In this document: positions 53,212-64,000 of the stretch, piece by piece | How positions within the stretch are numbered: position 1 is the stretch's first letter | Layout of the letters: each line of letters starts with the position of its first letter | Assembly: GCA_029207755.1 (NCBI GenBank) | Contig: JARCOQ010000004.1 | Coordinates: 40,914,305 to 40,978,304, forward strand | DNA from: Chamaea fasciata | Taxonomy: Eukaryota > Chordata > Aves > Passeriformes > Sylviidae | DNA length: 64,000 nucleotides | Direction of reading: 5' to 3' | Notes under the pieces: model-generated | Database searches by the model: none | What the model was told of the DNA's origin: nothing | What the model saw: the letters and a program-made list of their open reading frames with translations, nothing else | Made by a program: the position numbers and the translations under genes

Positions 53212-53249
53212 AGAATCATGGAATCAATCATTTGGGTTGGAAGGGTCAC
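53212..53249 (-). mobile_element. Very short CR1 fragment near the end of the TNFAIP8 3'UTR
   Basis: AGAATCATGGAATCAATCAT and TTGGGTTGGAAGGGTCAC match the reverse complement of a CR1 3' tail. It lies about 85 bases before the preferred AATAAA. Confidence 0.7.
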
Positions 53250-53332
53250 AATTCTTTTAGAAAAGATGTGAGCCAGTATATTTGATATACTAGTCTGATG
53301 TGTATGATGATGTGAATTCACCAAAGCTGATA

Positions 53333-53338
53333 AATAAA
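53333..53338 (+). terminator. TNFAIP8: Candidate TNFAIP8 polyadenylation signal (AATAAA)
   Basis: This canonical hexamer lies 948 bases after the stop codon, with TTGTGTACAGTG within about 30 bases downstream resembling a GU-rich element. An alternative, earlier hexamer lies at 52905-52910. Confidence 0.5.
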
Positions 53339-53360
53339 TTACAAGCCATTTGCATTGTGT

Positions 53361-56300
53361 ACAGTGAAAGTAGAAAGAGAAATTAATGTTATCATTGTAT
53401 TATATACTATTTAACTAAAGGAAAAATGAAATTTTAAATAATTTTTTTCTTCTTTTCTTACTTTCTACCTTTTATCCTTTTTTTCTTCATCTTCTCTCTG
53501 CCTTGACATTGGGGATAAAAAATGTGACTTTCTAGGCACTGTAATGTACTTAAAGGCATGAAGTTAATACATTTCAAACAGCCAAAGACTTTTTGTTAGG
53601 AAGCATATAAAGAATTTGCTGTTTATTTAATTGCCAGTGTTTTTGCTGTTTGCTGTGTCCTTTTGTTTTAATGAGTAAACCAAAGAATATTTGCACTCCA
53701 AACTTCTCTTGTTTTTTTTTTTCCCTTTTATTTTGAGTTCTGAATTGTGCCAGCAGCAGAAGTGTTGCAACATCTGACATTTCAGCATTACTTGTGATTT
53801 TTAAGAGAGAAATTTAAGTTTTATTCATGTTAGGTTGGTCATTAGGCTCTCAATATTCCTGGAAATGTGCCAGAGAAATGTGTTAAAAATGTGAACTCAT
53901 TTTACGGAAGCCAGTGGTGTTTAGCAGAGAGAGAAGATTGATATGCTACTTGTCTGGAACAACTGGGAACTGATGTAAGGACAGTACACCAGAATTTGCC
54001 AAGAAGTAACCTAATAGGTCGACATCTGAAGGAGTATCATGTAAGATCCCTTCCCATGCTTTACCTAAACAGTAAATACATTGTGTTTTTGTCCATCATG
54101 CATAGGAATGCAACATCATGGAGAAAATCAAACAAATTGTAAAGAGTTTTGGTTTTGGTCTATTTATTTTATCTTCCTACATAGAAAGAGAAAGCTGTTT
54201 ATTCTCACCCAGGAGGAAGAATTGGTAAAGAAAATAAAAAGGACCTTGACTTCTAGAAGTTAAAACAGTTTTGTCTACAAATCCTATTTTCAAGTTACGT
54301 CGTGATTCTCCAAAAATAGCATAGTTTATAATGAATGGTAACCGTTACTGAAAGGAGACAGTACCTTGTTCAGAACCAGGTGTATTACTTGTGTGTGCTG
54401 TGTAAAGCACAGAAGATTATCTTTGGCCATGAACCAGAATATTTTGACTGCTCAGATTTTAATTTTCTCCAGGATAAAAATTGCAGAAATTATCTTTGTA
54501 CCTTGATAATTAACACCTACTTACATGTATATGAGCTACGTATATTTTCAGTACTCAGCACCTTCTTACTGAGCTGCACTATCTGGCCATTTACTTGTTA
54601 GGAAAAGTGAAAATTGCCCATGGAGATCTGATTATAAGCATGAAAACTTGACAGCTAAGGGAACTTCTATATAGCTTACAATTGTGTTACATTCTTCTGA
54701 AATGCTGTAACAATGGTTCTTGTCTGGCATTCATTTTGAGTTTACGGAAAAGTGAGTTCCATAATGATGAAAGAAACCAATCGTGTTGGGTTTCCAAACG
54801 CCTACCATATACTTCTAACATGACATGTCACTCAAGCTGTATACTTTTGCAGGTAATTTTTTTCCCTGCAGCATGTGTAAATAGTAGCTTTAATTACGAA
54901 AATTCTGAAGTAAACTGACAGCATTTTTGCCTGCAGTACACTTTCATGAAGGCACTGACCCTCTAGCAGAAACTTGCTATAGTCAAGATTTTAAACAAGG
55001 TTACAGTGGTACTGTTTAATTATGGGTAGCATAATTCCATAATTCAGTGTTGCAAAATTGATAATACTGTGCTTTAACGGGGTAATAATTATTAATATAT
55101 TAAAATCCAGTCATCACAGATTGATTTTACAATGGGCATTTATCAGTACTTCAGGTGATGCATATTTTTAATGCCTTTTCAACGCTTAGCTAATATGTAA
55201 AGCGTAATGCCATCAAAATACATGTTATTGAAGTTCTGGAACTTAAATTTAAATTTATGGCCTTCTAGAGGCATTGAAAAAGTGCTAAATCAGACCTTGG
55301 ATACATTTTGCAAGACATAAAGAAGCATGATCTCATCCATATAAAGAAAACAAAATACAGGGAGATTATCAGGGCCATTTTTGTGTGGACCACTTTGGGA
55401 GGGATTCACTGGAACTTTTGGCCACCCTTTAATTATGTTTGCACAGACAAAAAGACACAATTGGGTAAATTACAAGCCTTATTCTTGGCCTTGAGTTCTC
55501 TTGAGATTTGTCTCCATTTAGGAGGTACAGAGATCATCAGGAATCTGGAAGGTTTCAGCAATTGATGTGGAGTGATTTGTGGTTTTTTTTTTTTTTTTCC
55601 TTGAAAGTATCAAGTCATGTCTCTTCTAAAAAAAGATTCAACCCCACCCATAAATTCTTACAAAACAATGGAGTGAGGAGATGGCCAACTGCTTTCTCCC
55701 TAGCGAGATTACATTTTCCCAAGAAAACGGAATTGATTGTGATGGCAGTTGGCTTCAGTCACTTTCCAGCCCCTTCTAGCTGTAATGGCTATAATGTGAC
55801 TTAAGGTAAACTGGAATTCTGCATGTAGTTCTTCAAGGGATCAGAGTATGCTCATTTTCAGGGTCTAGCAGAGAGGGATCCATCCCACTTCATTATCAGA
55901 GAGGACAGCGTTAAGAGAAGGATGGTAAGTTGTACATTGCATGTGCTCAGATGGTCTCTGAATGATGGGCATTGGCGCTCTGGTGATCTCCTACCACAGC
56001 TTTCCTTTGCTTTTTGCTGCCATTCTGAGCAGATGACACTTAAGACAGGTCAACTCCTTTCCTACTGTTTTTACCCCAGGATTACATTACATGGTGATCT
56101 AATGAGAAGAGTAGATAGACTACATTTCCTGCATCCCTTAATGAAAGAAAAAAGAATAATAATTAAAAAAAACCAAAAACAAAACAAAACAAAACCCAAC
56201 AAAAACACAAATAGACACCGCTTTCCTGTTTCATTAGGGATTTTTGGTTTTGTTTTGGTTTGATTTTTTTGAGGGGGGAGGGTTGGGTTGGCAATGTAAT

Positions 56301-59300
56301 TTGATCTCTGAAAGAATAATCTATGTCTTTTTTTAGCTGTTAATACTGTTTTGGCTATAATCTATACCCTCATCAGTGTAGTAAGCATTTAGCTGTGATT
56401 TCAGTACATACACTTCTGAGCCTTTTTTTTTTTTTTTCTCCCAGAAGTGCTTTTGAATATATTACAGAGGGTATATACTTCATATACATGAGGTGAAGAT
56501 TCCTGTTTGCATAACCCTTTGCAGAAAAACTTCGTTACAAGTGCTTTTTATTGAGATTTGTGCAGGTCACCCAACATTCATGGTTAAGTGGGAAACATCT
56601 GTGCTCTAGATAAAACAACTGTCAAAAGAGATTATAAATTTCCAGAAAAGTTCTGTAATATCTTACTTCTATGCATTTCACATAAATGAAAATTCTTTTG
56701 GGAGGGGGAAGTTTCCTATTTATCTTAAAACCAAACTGCTGTGCAAAACCATACTGTGACTATTACTCAGAAAGTTTAGACTTGACTTAGTAATGTAGTT
56801 ATTTCCAGTTTGTGAAAAAAGAATGACACCAAAACCCAACAGAAAAAGAAAACTTGCAGTTGAAAGAAGTTCTGAAATAATTATCCATTCTAATATTCTA
56901 ATCTTTTCATGTTGAATTTTGCATACTGTAGTTGAAATTATATTGCAGCTTTGTAATTCATATATAATATTAAATATTATAGGTTAATGTGATTTTTATA
57001 TTTATAAAAACAGAGGAATAGTATCTCCATACACACTATGTCAAAGAGCTTTCTTTTGCAGTTACCACAGTGCCCAGTCTTTGTAACAAATCAAAATTTC
57101 TTAATGTTTAAAATACAAATTGCTGAAATTACCTCTTTTCTTACTACTCAGTTTTATTATTTAGGGTTCTGGTTTTGGATTTTAAAGTTGAGATTTATGG
57201 GCAAGATATTCCTGAATCAATACCCACTTTTTCTTGTGAGCTTGGGAAATACAGATGCTGATGTGTATCTTCTAACCATCTGTAAATTTGTACTTGCTAG
57301 TACATCTGTTTCTGCAGAAACATCCCTTACAGCACTTCTTTCTATTAGGGAGCAAATTGAAAAGAGATGTCTTGTAACTTTGGGATGTATCATAATTACA
57401 TAGTATGAAACAAAGAAGCAGACTTTAATAATTAAGTATAATGTAATTAAGAAGGTACTTTACTTGCCCAGCTTTCCCAAGTAATCAAAACTTATTTGCT
57501 ATTTGTTGCTGTCCCCTGTGGCAAAGTCTTGGTGTACTAGGTGGAAGACAAAGGCAGAGCTTCCTACAGTTACTGTAATTTAGATTTAAGTTACTTTTAC
57601 ATGTAAGGCTTTCCACTGTCTACTCTAAAAATCCTAACACTGGATTTAAAAATCATGCTTTTCATTGGTTTCCTGACAAATTAATTCCTATTTCAGTTTG
57701 TATTAGATATTTCAGTTTAAAATGTGCTTTTACTGTGCACATAAGTATGAGTAGAAACAAAACAGCAGCTGGCCTTGTGCATCATATTTTGCTTTCTAGA
57801 TACCTTGGGGTTTTTTCATTAGGTGTTTTGTGTCCTATAAGGAAACTTAGTGGATATAATTTTGAAGGTTTTCATAAATTCTGGTCATTCTAAGAGAAAA
57901 AATGTTTGCTTTTCACACAGTTGTTCTTCAGTTTCCACTGGCACCTAGTAGCAACCTAAAACTCTTCATTTGCAAGATATTTGTGGGACATTTTGAGGTA
58001 TGTGTTTTCAGAATTCATATGTTGTTGATTTTTCTGGGCAAGCTGCAGCTAATGGTGGATGAAAAATATTGTTACATTTAAGTTGTGTGAGCGTTTTCTA
58101 ATACAGGGAGTATGGTAGTGTAGATATAATAAATCAGCTTATGTAGAGCCCATACCACCAGCCCTTCTTCTCTTGTGTGGGAATACAAATGCACTAGTTA
58201 TGGTCCATTACCAAATAGTATTGAAAAACTACTTGACTTTCTTGAGCAAGATTTACTCTTTTATTTGGGGAATCTATTTCAGTAGCTGGGCTTGGCTAGG
58301 TTTCTGAGAACAAAGTCCCTTGGGTGTTGATAGCCTACAGTTAATTAAGGGTTTCTGTGACATGAAAGGACAGCCTTTCCCCATTCCAGAAGCATTGAGC
58401 TGATGGTTTCAGGTTACTTCACTGACTGGAATGGAGATACTGTGGTTTTTTGCTTTGTTCGTTAGGGGTCAGTTTTATTTTTGTGGAGAATCACAACCGT
58501 GTATGATCTGCTAGACCTATTAAGAGATGGCAGAAATAGAAGAGACTGAGACCATCTGGTTTATTATCCCACAAGGCTTTGAGCCAGAGGGGGAATAAGT
58601 GCATGAGTCCAGGGACATGACGTGTGATCAGCTGTTACTTTCAAGGGAGCTGGTTCTGTATCTCAATGATCTTTTTAATTCAGCAACAGAAAAATTATCT
58701 CATCCTTGGAACTGAAGTGAGTCTCTTTGCCCAACCAAAAAGCTGTCTCATTTACAGGCTACCTAACTCGATCTCAGAGGTATGGACACTCCCAAGGGTA
58801 TATTTGCTGTGCCATCATATGAGAAACTATTAGAGAAATGTGGAAAGAAAGCTCAGCACTTTTCTGGGAGGAAGGGCTGTGATGAGACAAAGATCTCATT
58901 AAGTTTGCTTTGCCATACACACTGTGATAAGGATTACTGCCTGCTGTAAGCACAGGCATTTGACTTTTTCTAAGTAAGACAATATATTTAATCCTACAGT
59001 TCCAGTATCTTGTGACACTGTAATCTATGGTTTACCCCAAAGCTAGAACTGAGAGGCTCACACTACAAAATGAGGAAACAGGGAATGAGGCCCTTTATAA
59101 AACAGTGTCAAAGAAAACTAGTCTTTGCTACTGCTTAAAGCTGGGAGAACCTTGGCTGGGATACTTTGACTTTCTACCTCATTTCTGATTAGAAGAGCAA
59201 GTGCTGAAGAGGAGTACAAGCAAACTACAGGAAAAGGTGTTTATGTTGTTAGTTGACTGTTCTCCATATTGCTTTTAGACAGAAGGCTATTGCATTCTTC

Positions 59301-60914
59301 ATGTATTCTTGACACCAAATTGTTCATTCCTTAAGTTGGGGAGGAATTCTCACCATGAAATACAGATGATCTAAACTGGTGGTGTTTTGCTTTCATTTGC
59401 GTTCTTGGAATGGTTAGGATGGAAGCTGGCAGAGTGAGTATTTCTGAGAAACAACTGGAATTCAGCTGGTAATCTGGGGGAAATGAATGTATGTTGTGCA
59501 CAGAGAAAACTTCTGTAAAATTGGGACTAAGAACTGTAAAATGTCTTTGGTGGCAGTTTGAGAGGCCGTTTTAGAAGGCACAGTTTAAAAGTAACTTACC
59601 TTTGTGTAACACTTCGTGTTCATTAAAGGAGCTGCCTGGATTTATTCTGTGATCACAATCTCTTGGAATTTTTAGCTGTCCTAAATCTCAGTATGGCTGT
59701 TAATTCAGGAAGCAACTGCACCAGATCAGTTTTTTCAGGAAGCATTTCAAGTCTTCCATCTATTAATATTCAGCTCAGCTGCAGAATCTGTTTACTTGTA
59801 ACTTGATAGTAGTGCAAATATGCACCTGATTTCCACAGAATGTAACATATGATGATTTGCCAGTCTTTCTACCTACTTCTCGTTTTAGTTCTTATTTTTA
59901 GTCCTTGTGGGTTTTACTGTCTTTTTTTTTTTTTTTTCCGTCAAGGGAACCAATTTAATGGATTTTTCATGAAGAATCATTTAGGATGAAATAGTGTGGT
60001 TGTGTTATGGGAGTAACACCATAACCTTTTGCTGGCACCTCCTTCTCATCACAGGATGCATTTTCAAAGCTGTAGATGTACACAAGCAACTAGTTTCTGC
60101 TTCAAAAGTTTGTTCTACTACTGTATCACTTCATACCTGCTCAGCAGTCCACTGAGCCCTGATTGACCCAGGGCTTTGGTCTCCCTTAAATCCTAAGTCT
60201 CTGATGGAATCAAATGGAGAGCTTCCATGGCACTCTGCTTGTGCCCCCTGCTTGAATTTCCACTTGAGTGGTATGTGCAACAAATGCCAAAATTAATGTT
60301 TCTTGCCAAAACAGGGATATGAGACCTCCTGTGATGTGGGTTGTTGACAACAGCTGTAAAAATGTTTGTATTTACATTTGCAGTTGGTGCATAAGAATGT
60401 GTGCACTGTTAACTACGCAGTCGGCTGCTCCTCAACATCTCGTCAGGATACCTGCTTTTCAGGTTCTGAAGGTGACAAACAATGGATTCAATGGCAAAAT
60501 AATCCCCACTTACTAATAGCTGTAAGCTCACAGAAAAATAAAAGAAGAGAATGGAAGTTAGAATGGAAATACTACTATATGCTGATATTCCTGCACATGA
60601 AAGGAATCAGTAGAAATATTACATTCAAGCTATGAAAAATTTCTCGGTGGGGGTTTCTAAGTTGTTTTATATAAACACATTTACTGAGAGAATAATTACT
60701 GTGGTGAGCTGGGCCATACAGTTGGTTTCTGGGAGATAAACATGTGACTAGTTCAGGGCCTGAGACCCATCAATGACATCTCTGCACTAGCAGCCAGAGA
60801 ATGGCTGCAAAGAGGGAGAGGGGAAATGGGGAGGATGACCTGGCTGCAAGCAAGGCATCTTTGGTCATAGCAAAAAGCATCTGTGTTCAAAACCCCAGGG
60901 ACTGTTACAGCACT
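53361..60914. other. Intergenic 3' of TNFAIP8, no gene seen
   Basis: AT-rich. It includes an A-rich AAAAC repeat at about 56164-56210 followed by a GTTTT-rich stretch, and poly-T runs near 55579-55597, 56424-56438 and 59922-59937. Open frames such as 57038-57403 and 55308-55565 resemble nothing I know. In mammals the next gene downstream is HSD17B4, but I see no exon of it here. Confidence 0.55.
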
Positions 60915-61383
60915 CTCAGAAACAAGCCTCTCACTTTAAAATTTCAAAGGTTAATTAACCCTTAACAAATACAACAAATGACTGAATAAGGAGAAAGAGC
61001 AGCACTGGGAGCATGGAACTAAACCGCCACGTGCTCACAAAATGGCTGCTCGGCCTTTTATACCCCTGGTGCTGCATCAGGTAACCCTAGCCCCTCCCAA
61101 AGTCTGTCAATCAACTCTTCTTTGCCGTCTATTGGTGGAGATTGCTTTCTTGCAGTCTGATTGGAGGTCAGGTGTTGCCATGTCCCACCTCCTACCAACA
61201 AGCTTGCCCTCCTCCCAAATGCCCTGGCTACCAAGGCCGTCCAGTGCCAACAATACAAGGGGGAAGGGACAGGGGACTACGTGGAGAACAAATCACAATA
61301 ACGTAACTATACATCAATAACACTTCTCTTAATATTCATCCCTTAATTACGAGAGCCAACCATCCTATTACCTATCTATAACA
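60915..61383 (-). mobile_element. Solo LTR, avian ERV, about 469 bp
   Basis: On the minus strand it begins TGTTATAGATAGGTAATAGG, a start I recognise from songbird LTRs, and has a TATA box (complement of 61057-61063, GGGTATAAAAGG). GCACT occurs directly outside both proposed ends (60910-60914 and 61384-61388). With those ends the sense 3' terminus reads CTGAG rather than CA, so that boundary is less certain. No internal coding region is present. Confidence 0.75.
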
Positions 61384-62535
61384 GCACTAAGGCTATTGGG
61401 AGGCACCATCTGTTGGAGGCCTGGCTTTTGCAGTATTCAGTGAAAGGTGCTACAGTTTTTAACATGAATTCAGTATCTAGTTCCTGGTCATGGCAAGAAA
61501 TATCTTCCCCTTCAATCATGTTTGTGGAAAAGTCTTTGTTCCCAGTGAATAGGCCTCTGCAAATTTCCATGAGCTAAACCATTTAGCAAGCAAATAAGGT
61601 ACATCAAAATTATCTTTACAATCCAAAAAGGTCTTTTAGCAATGTTAAAAAAGACAGAATAAAATCAAGTCAGTCAATTGTTTTATTGCCCCGAACAAAA
61701 GTTTCCACGGTGCTCACTATCTATAGCAGCAGACAGTAGAAACCATTTCCAATGGGACTAAGACTCCCACAGTACCCACAACACATGCAGGCCCCTAGTT
61801 TATAAAAGACTTGCAAAAGAAAAAATGTCCAGCCCAATTATCTCACCTATTAGCCAAAAGATGTTAGAATATACACCAAATTTGTTTCAATGCACAGCAT
61901 GAAAATTTACTGTTAATGAAAAGAACTTACCTGCTCTAGGCATTGAAGCGTAGCAGAAAAGAAACATCATCACATTCAGTATTACAAGGGGTTTGTAGTG
62001 TGTGGGGTTTTTGGCAATTTTCTCCTGGTGAAAAATGTCTGAAATGTCAGTATAAATGTTAATGACAAATATATGCTACTCCACACTGCCCACTAAGAGA
62101 CAAAATAAAGCAGATTTGGCCCTTCCTTCTGAACTGACCTATCTTGTTAAACCCTGTCTGGCTGTGTTTGGAATGTGGATATCCTGCTATTACTCTTGCA
62201 CTATGGCTGAATATCTGAAAACTCACTATGGCACCTAATCTTGGTTTGTGGCTTGACACCTATTCTGCTCATGTTTCCACGTATCACCTCACTTTTGTAA
62301 GCAGCAGCAGTACTGTCATAGCTTTTTTCAGACTGATGCAGATATTTTCTGATAGCTGTATGACATTTGGAACAAAGCTCTTCTGACTGCTAGGGGAATC
62401 CATCAAACACCTTTCCATCCAGAGTGGTTCTTTGTATTCTCCATCTTTTTAATACAGGCAAATTTCACTTTAAAAACATAAAATATAGAAGCTATGTACT
62501 GTCTCTCCAGTGGACTTTATTTTGTGTTTTACAGG
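61384..62535. other. Intergenic between two LTRs
   Basis: AT-rich, without recognisable genes or repeats. Confidence 0.6.
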
Positions 62536-63073
62536 TGTCCTGGGTTGTAGTATAGGATGTACACAATGTATTCTATCACCATCTTCATGAACTGTTGAAT
62601 CCAGGTGGGGCAGTGTTTTCCCAGACCCCCTCCCTCTGGGCCATTATCTTCTGTTAATGGCCCATCAAATGCCTTGCCCATGACTCATAGATAACTCCGT
62701 CTGGGAGTTCTCTCTGTTTAATGGGCCATCAAGGACCCACTGCATGACTCATCATCCCATTGTGAGATGCTCCGCCCAGGGGGAGGAACCAAGCATTCCA
62801 GCCTGGATATAATCTGGGGTTTGGGACAGTATGGGGGGTTCTTACCCACTGGATTCCCAGAGGACGAGAGCTACCAGACCTTTCTACAGGATCACTGCTT
62901 CAGGAAGACCACCTCATCTGGACTGCTTCCATCACTCTGCTCAGGTTGTATTCTGACTGTCAGTAGTCTTTTGTATTATTGCATTTATTTTATTTTACTT
63001 TCTTTCCTTTCTTTCTATTAAATTGTATCTCTGACTTAGAGCTTCTTGTTTATTTTGCTTTCAAACCACTACA
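62536..63073 (+). mobile_element. Solo LTR, ERVL-like, 538 bp, with 5-bp target duplication ACAGG
   Basis: It runs from TGTCCTGGGTTGTAG to CACTACA and is flanked exactly by ACAGG (62531-62535 and 63074-63078). A TATA-like GGATATAATC lies at 62806-62815 and an ATTAAA near 63018 sits in U5-like T-rich sequence, which fixes the strand. It is the same family as 23719-24237, in the opposite orientation. No retroviral genes are adjacent. Confidence 0.93.
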
Positions 63074-64000
63074 ACAGGAAAAAACACCAATCTGTTGCGG
63101 AAACTCTTTATTATTTTGGAGTGTGAGCTTGATTTTAATCCTGTTCTATGCACAAAAATAAGGTAGCTGTAAAAGTTCATGACTTGTTAACAAGGCCTGT
63201 TTCTTTGGTATCTAAACAACAAAATCTGCTACAGAAGTACCTCAGGGACTGATTTTATTTGGGCCATGTAACCACTAACTTGTAGGCAAATTCAAAAGTA
63301 AATCCTGTTCTTGAATTGCCCACCATCTATAATAAAACAGGAGATAGAAGACTACAGAGTGTGAAAGACTAGAGGTGAAATGGCTTGTTCAAGGTCATGA
63401 AAGATCCGGTGCTGGACAGAATCAGCACTGAAAATGAACCAGGTTCTCTAAGCACTTGTTTATAGAAGTGCCCACAGATGTGAGGTGCTCTAGAATATAG
63501 TTACATAGGGGATTATGCAAATAAAATTAGTTTTATTTGTATAAAATGGATGACCATTCAGTCCTTGTGGGTATTTCCAGTCTTTACTAGATGCTGTTCT
63601 CACAGCATCCTGGAGACTTGACTTTCTTTTCCCAGGTGGGAGCCCAATCCCACACTGTAGGAACAGTAAGCAAAATATTGAGTGTTGAGGCTGAACCAAA
63701 ACTCACAGATGTTAATGGCTCAATCTGTTACTTCCTCAGGAAGAGCAATTGCAATCTGACTCACCACTTTGCCCTCCTCCCCCCCAGGAAAGAGCCTCCT
63801 CCTGCTGCCAAGCACAGCACAGCCAAACCACAATCAGCAATGTTCTCTCTGCAAAACACACCCAGTTGCACCGGGCCTTTCACTTCTGGGCAATTCACTC
63901 TTCTATTGAGCTGCATTCAAATCACGAAGACAAACTTTGGAAGTTTAATTAGTTGTGAGGGTATTTAATGCTGTGACAGAGTAACGCCTCCTGCGCAGTG
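63074..64000. other. Intergenic to window end, no gene seen
   Basis: Moderately AT-rich. The last 400 bases are somewhat richer in C (63740-63900) and contain an open frame (63591-63968) with no family resemblance. Confidence 0.55.

Larger units (their letters stand above)
52386..53360 (+). other. TNFAIP8: Probable TNFAIP8 3'UTR
   Basis: AT-rich non-coding sequence follows the stop codon. Two AATAAA hexamers occur in sense, at 52905-52910 and 53333-53338. The second is followed by a GT-containing stretch, so it is the better candidate for the main cleavage site, about 1 kb after the stop. ATTTA motifs are present, for example just after 52438. A short CR1 piece at 53212-53249 would lie inside this UTR. 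The end point is inferred. Confidence 0.6.

Noticed and set aside
57038..57403. 121-residue open frame downstream of TNFAIP8
   Set aside because: Phe/Leu/Ile-rich translation of AT-rich DNA with no domain or homology I recognise.

Overview
The window is nuclear DNA from a bird, most likely a songbird. It is AT-rich, intron-scale and gene-poor. It holds several CR1 LINE pieces, including a 3' end that terminates in the bird-type ATTCTATGATTCTAT tail, and solo LTRs of avian endogenous retroviruses. There are no operons, and I found no tRNA or rRNA genes and no CRISPR array.

One protein-coding gene is supported: TNFAIP8 (TIPE family), on the + strand. Its first coding exon (33607-33637) gives 10 codons plus one base. 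An 18.2 kb phase-1 intron follows, and a single large exon (51820-52385) carries the rest of the 198-residue protein. The reading frame, both splice sites and the total length fit vertebrate TNFAIP8. A CpG-richer segment with a GC box, a CRE-like half site and a long TC/poly-T/GA tract lies just 5' of the start codon. The 3'UTR probably ends near 53.36 kb.

Layout: 0.2-1.0 kb, old LTR. 2.3-3.0 kb, CR1 (+). 7.9-8.5 kb, CR1 (-). 9.9-10.7 kb and 22.1-22.9 kb, an inverted pair of related solo LTRs. 23.7-24.2 kb, another solo LTR. 25.5-26.0 kb, an older LTR with a TATA box. 29.4-31.0 kb, a diverged direct duplication. 33.1-53.4 kb, TNFAIP8. 60.9-61.4 kb, LTR (-). 62.5-63.1 kb, solo LTR (+), an inverted relative of the one at 23.7 kb. 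Four LTRs have 5-bp flanking duplications that can be read directly, three exact and one less secure, as expected for ERVL-like insertion. The rest is unannotated intergenic or intronic DNA.

No previously undescribed biological system is evident. The best leads are local: a spliced start codon that exon 2 could form at its 5' junction, non-B-DNA-prone tracts on both sides of exon 1, inverted LTRs bracketing the gene, and clusters of strong splice signals upstream that may mark alternative first exons.
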